Below, one piece after another: positions 61,212 through 64,000 of a DNA stretch of 64,000 bases. Source of the DNA: an uncultured Clostridium sp. (lineage in GTDB: Bacteria > Bacillota > Clostridia > UBA1212 > UBA1255); the NCBI GenBank assembly GCA_900543695.1, contig UQSG01000003.1:1-64000 (forward strand), in the 5' to 3' direction. Each line of letters starts with the position of its first letter. Position 1 is the first letter of the stretch. Below the pieces are notes generated by a model, which was not told the DNA's origin, searched no databases, and was given only the letters and a program-made list of their open reading frames with translations. A program made the translations under genes and the position numbers.

Positions 61212-61864
61212 TATTTCGCATCCTCCTCCGGCGGCAGCTTTATTTTTTTCTTCTTTCTCGGCCCGCCATAGACCAGCTTTCTCAGAAACTCATTTTTCGG
61301 CGGGTTTTTGATAATCCGAATCCCGTGATATCCCATCATATAACCGATCCCGGCGCTAAGTATAATGATAATTCCCGGAAAAAGACAGGTAAGCTCCGTT
61401 ACTTCGGGAATCACGCTTTCTTCCGTAGGCGGAGAAATGATTCTGTAGAACCAGAAAAAGGGGATATACAGAATCAATTTTGCGTAATGGTTAAACGACG
61501 CAATCGTAAAATAGGGATGTTTTACGATAATATATTTGTCCGCCAGTAAAATCATAATGATTTCTGCCAGAACAATCAGCGCAAACGCTGCTGCCGCACA
61601 TGCGAAGCCCTTCATATTATAGCGCGCCCACTGGTACGGTTTTCTGTCCAATTCCCCGAAGCCATGCATCATCATGTACAGAATACAGATAAATACCAGC
61701 GTCACGACGAATGTATAAACGCTCAGCACGACATAGAGCTGCGCGTATTGCGACAGCGCTATGACAATAATGGGAAAAGCGGCCCACCCGAGAGCCACCG
61801 CTAAAAAATACGCGTAAAGAACCTTCCCCATCCCCTGCACGTGCGTTTTTATGTTCAGCATCAT
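61211..61864 (-). CDS. Unknown polytopic membrane protein (Yip1-like topology)
   Basis: 217 residues. About five membrane helices (LYAYFLAVALGWAAFPIIVI, YVVLSVYTFVVTLVFICILY, FACAAAAFALIVLAEIIMIL, LILYIPFFWFYRI, LFPGIIIILSAGIGYMMGYH) and a basic tail (GGPRKKKKIKLPPEED). Topology recalls Yip1/YIF1-like proteins but no motif is firm. GTG at 61900 or ATG at 61864 could start it; the latter follows GGGGGG. Confidence 0.55.
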   Translation of the reverse strand: MMLNIKTHVQGMGKVLYAYFLAVALGWAAFPIIVIALSQYAQLYVVLSVYTFVVTLVFICILYMMMHGFGELDRKPYQWARYNMKGFACAAAAFALIVLAEIIMILLADKYIIVKHPYFTIASFNHYAKLILYIPFFWFYRIISPPTEESVIPEVTELTCLFPGIIIILSAGIGYMMGYHGIRIIKNPPKNEFLRKLVYGGPRKKKKIKLPPEEDAK

Positions 61865-61954
61865 AGAACCGTAATTGCCCCCCAAAGATTGTTCGACCAC
61901 AGTGTACCATCATTTTGGGATAAGCGCAAAAATATTATCGGTTAAACGTCTTTT

Positions 61955-64000
61955 TCAAAACTCAATTTTAAATTGTTCTGCGTTTTTCACTTTAGACGTA
62001 TCAAGTTCCCAAATATCGTCGCCGAAAACAAACAGCGTTTCAATTTCACCCGTTTCAATCCTCGCCTTCTGCTCCGCCGTAAGAGGCCCGATTCCGTGCC
62101 TTTTCAGTATTTCGTCGTTGACTCCGATCGTTAAAGCAGATACGCCCGCGCATTTTCCGTTTTTCCTCGCAGCCGTATCCACAGAGTCCGCATACTTCTC
62201 CGGAACCGGCTTTCCCATGGAATTCGATGCAATAAAGGCAGGCATCAGCGCAGAAGCAAACGCCGTAATTTTTTCAATCTGCTTTTCCCCGCAGGAGGCG
62301 GAAACCAAAACTCCGATTTTGCCCGCAGAAACGGCTCCATCCTTCAAAATCCTGCCGAACGCATTCTTTACTTCTTCCATAGAATCGCCTAAGGTAAAGC
62401 GTTCCGGAAGCAGGAAGCGTCCCCGCTCGCACAGAACATCCGCATCCTTTCCCGGAAGAGGAACAGCCTTCAGGACTGCATTTCCGTAATGGGATACCAG
62501 CAGCGCGCAGCCCGCGCTGCAAAGCGTGCAGCGATGTGTAAAGAAGTTTTCCGGAAGCGGGACGGCTTTCATTCCATTCATATTTTCCGTCAGCGCCCCT
62601 GTCGGGCAGACCGATACGCACAAGCCGCAGGACATGCAGTCCGCTTCCTTCAGAGGAAGGCCCATCGCCGGCTGAATCGTCGTGTCAAAACCGCGGCCGA
62701 CCAGTCCCAGCACGCCGCGGCCCGTTACCTCCTCGCAGGCACGCACGCAAAGACCGCAAAGAATGCATTTATCCTGATCCCTTGTAAAATATTCTGCCTT
62801 CACCTTCAGGCTTCTGCGGTGGTGCCGCTCTCCTCCGATCCGATCGGGATGGATCTCATAGCGATTGGCAAGCTTCAGCAGGCGGCATTCGTAGAAATCC
62901 AGGCACCCGCATTCCAGACAGCGGCTTGCTTCCCGCTGCGCTTCTTCTGCGGAATATCCTGATACAAATTCTTTAAAATCAGCTTTCCGTTCCTGTGCGG
63001 GACGATGGCGGAGCGAAACGCGATTTTCACTGTTCCGGAAGGAATATTCCTCACGAATCTGTTCTTTCGAAAGCTCTCTCCTGGAATAAAACATTTCATC
63101 TTCATTTTTAGCGCGCTCGGCCGCAAGACCCGACGTCAGATATTCATGAGCCGCAGCAGCAGCCTTCTGCGCCTCTGCGATTGCCGCGATTGCAATCCCC
63201 GCGCCCCGGTTCGTAACATCTCCGCACGCAAAAACGCCGGACTCAGAGGTTGTAAAATTGGTTTCATCTGCTGACAGCGTATTTTTCTTCGTGTGCGCAA
63301 GCGTTTCAAAGCCGGAAAGGTTGCAGCTCTGACCGATCGCCATAATAACGGTATCAACTTCAATCGTTTCAAACTCTCCTTCCACCGGTACAGGCGCCCG
63401 TCTTCCTCCGGCATCCGGCTCCCCGAGCTTCATTTTCTGCGCTTTTACAGCGGAAACGCGCCCATCCGTTCCAAGAATTTCAACAGGATTGCATAAGAAT
63501 TTAAAGACGACGCCCTCTTCCTCCGCCTCATCGATTTCGATCTGCTCTGCCGGCATTTCTGCTCTCGTTCTTCTATAGATCGTATAAACCTCCGAGGCTC
63601 CGGCGCGAACTGCGCTCCTGCAGGCATCCATGGCTGTATTGCCGCCTCCGACAACCGCGACCTTCCTGCCGAGCTCCGGAATCTTTCCCAAGGCGATCTC
63701 CCGCAGAAAATCGATTCCGCCCATTACGCCGGCCAGGTCCTCTCCGGGGATCCGCATACGGCTGCTCTTCCATGCTCCGATTGCAACAATAACCGCATCA
63801 TACTCCGAGCGGAAATACTCCAGCGTGTATTTTTCCTCTCCCACCCTGACGTTATTGTGCATTCCGATTCCCATGGATGCAAGCAGCGCTACTTCCTGCG
63901 CTACAATTGCTTTGGGAAGCCTGTATTCCGGAATTCCATAGCGAAGCATGCCGCCCATTTCCGGCATCATGTCGAATACTTCAACGGCGTGGCCTTTTCC
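61955..64000 (-). CDS. FAD- and Fe-S-containing oxidoreductase (GltD-like plus ferredoxin and NuoG-like parts), partial
   Basis: More than 680 residues; the N-terminus lies beyond the window. A GltD/NfnB-like flavoprotein core has RYGIPEYRLPKAIV, a nucleotide site VAVVGGGNTAMDACRSAVRA and GVFACGDVTNRGAGIAIAAI. Then CLECGC, a 2[4Fe-4S] ferredoxin module (CILCGLCVRACEEV and CMSCGLCVSVCPTGAL), and a molybdopterin-oxidoreductase-like 4Fe-4S start (HRCTLCSAGCALLVSH) followed by about 140 residues. This layout is found in NAD(P)H-linked electron-bifurcating or formate/hydrogen-linked complexes. The catalytic molybdenum domain is too short to be active, so it is likely an electron-transfer subunit. 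Confidence 0.8.
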   Translation of the reverse strand, partial: GKGHAVEVFDMMPEMGGMLRYGIPEYRLPKAIVAQEVALLASMGIGMHNNVRVGEEKYTLEYFRSEYDAVIVAIGAWKSSRMRIPGEDLAGVMGGIDFLREIALGKIPELGRKVAVVGGGNTAMDACRSAVRAGASEVYTIYRRTRAEMPAEQIEIDEAEEEGVVFKFLCNPVEILGTDGRVSAVKAQKMKLGEPDAGGRRAPVPVEGEFETIEVDTVIMAIGQSCNLSGFETLAHTKKNTLSADETNFTTSESGVFACGDVTNRGAGIAIAAIAEAQKAAAAAHEYLTSGLAAERAKNEDEMFYSRRELSKEQIREEYSFRNSENRVSLRHRPAQERKADFKEFVSGYSAEEAQREASRCLECGCLDFYECRLLKLANRYEIHPDRIGGERHHRRSLKVKAEYFTRDQDKCILCGLCVRACEEVTGRGVLGLVGRGFDTTIQPAMGLPLKEADCMSCGLCVSVCPTGALTENMNGMKAVPLPENFFTHRCTLCSAGCALLVSHYGNAVLKAVPLPGKDADVLCERGRFLLPERFTLGDSMEEVKNAFGRILKDGAVSAGKIGVLVSASCGEKQIEKITAFASALMPAFIASNSMGKPVPEKYADSVDTAARKNGKCAGVSALTIGVNDEILKRHGIGPLTAEQKARIETGEIETLFVFGDDIWELDTSKVKNAEQFKIEF

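Noticed and set aside
1..64000. CRISPR array
   Set aside because: No regularly spaced direct repeats and no cas genes were seen.

Overview
The window comes from the chromosome of a low-to-moderate G+C, spore-former-related member of the Clostridia. Pointers are a tig-clpP-clpX order, Gram-positive type sigma-A promoters and ribosome-binding sites, a free-standing Spo0A effector domain, a minimal two-gene SmsCB (SufCB) Fe-S system, a monoderm-style Tad pilus locus without a secretin, and many strictly anaerobic features (ferredoxins, a ferredoxin-thioredoxin reductase-like protein, no respiratory chain). Many secreted or anchored glycoside hydrolases plus a serpin suggest a gut or other plant-polymer-rich habitat. 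Family and genus cannot be fixed from the sequence alone.

Layout. 0.07-2.8 kb: a translationally coupled four-gene bactofilin operon. 2.8-4.9 kb: sufC-sufB plus a Spo0A C-terminal-domain protein, running into tsaD. 4.9-10.7 kb (minus): housekeeping tig, clpP, clpX, uppP, tsaD, with rpmE. 10.8-16.4 kb (minus): carbohydrate and envelope genes (GH71/99-like enzyme, AI-2E-family permease, VanZ, GH78). 16.5-24.1 kb: serpin lipoprotein, a LexA-like repressor with its operator and a tiny zinc-ribbon partner, SDR, MntP, DUF4038 hydrolase, GNAT, LMW phosphatase and a frameshifted P-loop kinase. 24.1-25.2 kb: decayed sequence.

25.2-31.6 kb is the most striking region. It holds a DUF134-NifX fusion and a CRP-type regulator, transcribed divergently from a perfect 42-bp palindrome, followed by an eight-gene thiol/sulfur redox cluster: CcdA, TlpA-like, FTR-like, 2[4Fe-4S] ferredoxin, NapH-like membrane Fe-S protein, thioredoxin, rhodanese and CoA-disulfide-reductase-rhodanese. 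Two copies of a GTGATGTT(A/G)TCAC operator lie near position -41 of the trx and ccdA promoters. They fit the CRP-like RExxxR recognition helix of the regulator. I infer a ferredoxin-driven thiol-reduction and sulfane-sulfur circuit under local CRP control.

31.8-38.5 kb: mutY, an ABC-2 exporter and a frameshifted GH43. 38.7-48.9 kb is accessory: an ibrA/ibrB pair (PAPS-reductase-like plus ParB-like), a membrane-anchored EEP phosphoesterase, an NPCBM protein, a GH36 alpha-galactosidase with a divergent AraC regulator, remains of IS256, IS110 and IS21 transposases, and an integrase tail beside tRNA-Ser(GCU). 49.1-51.5 kb: a sugar phosphotransferase for envelope glycan and a HAD phosphatase. 51.66-51.82 kb: a dense cluster of DnaA boxes. 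51.8-59.3 kb: a Tad-type pilus operon headed by a kinase-TadZ-like fusion. 59.5-64 kb: an amidase, two unknown genes and a large Fe-S flavoprotein cut by the window end.

Positions and motifs are read directly from the sequence. Functions come from recognition of protein families without database searches.
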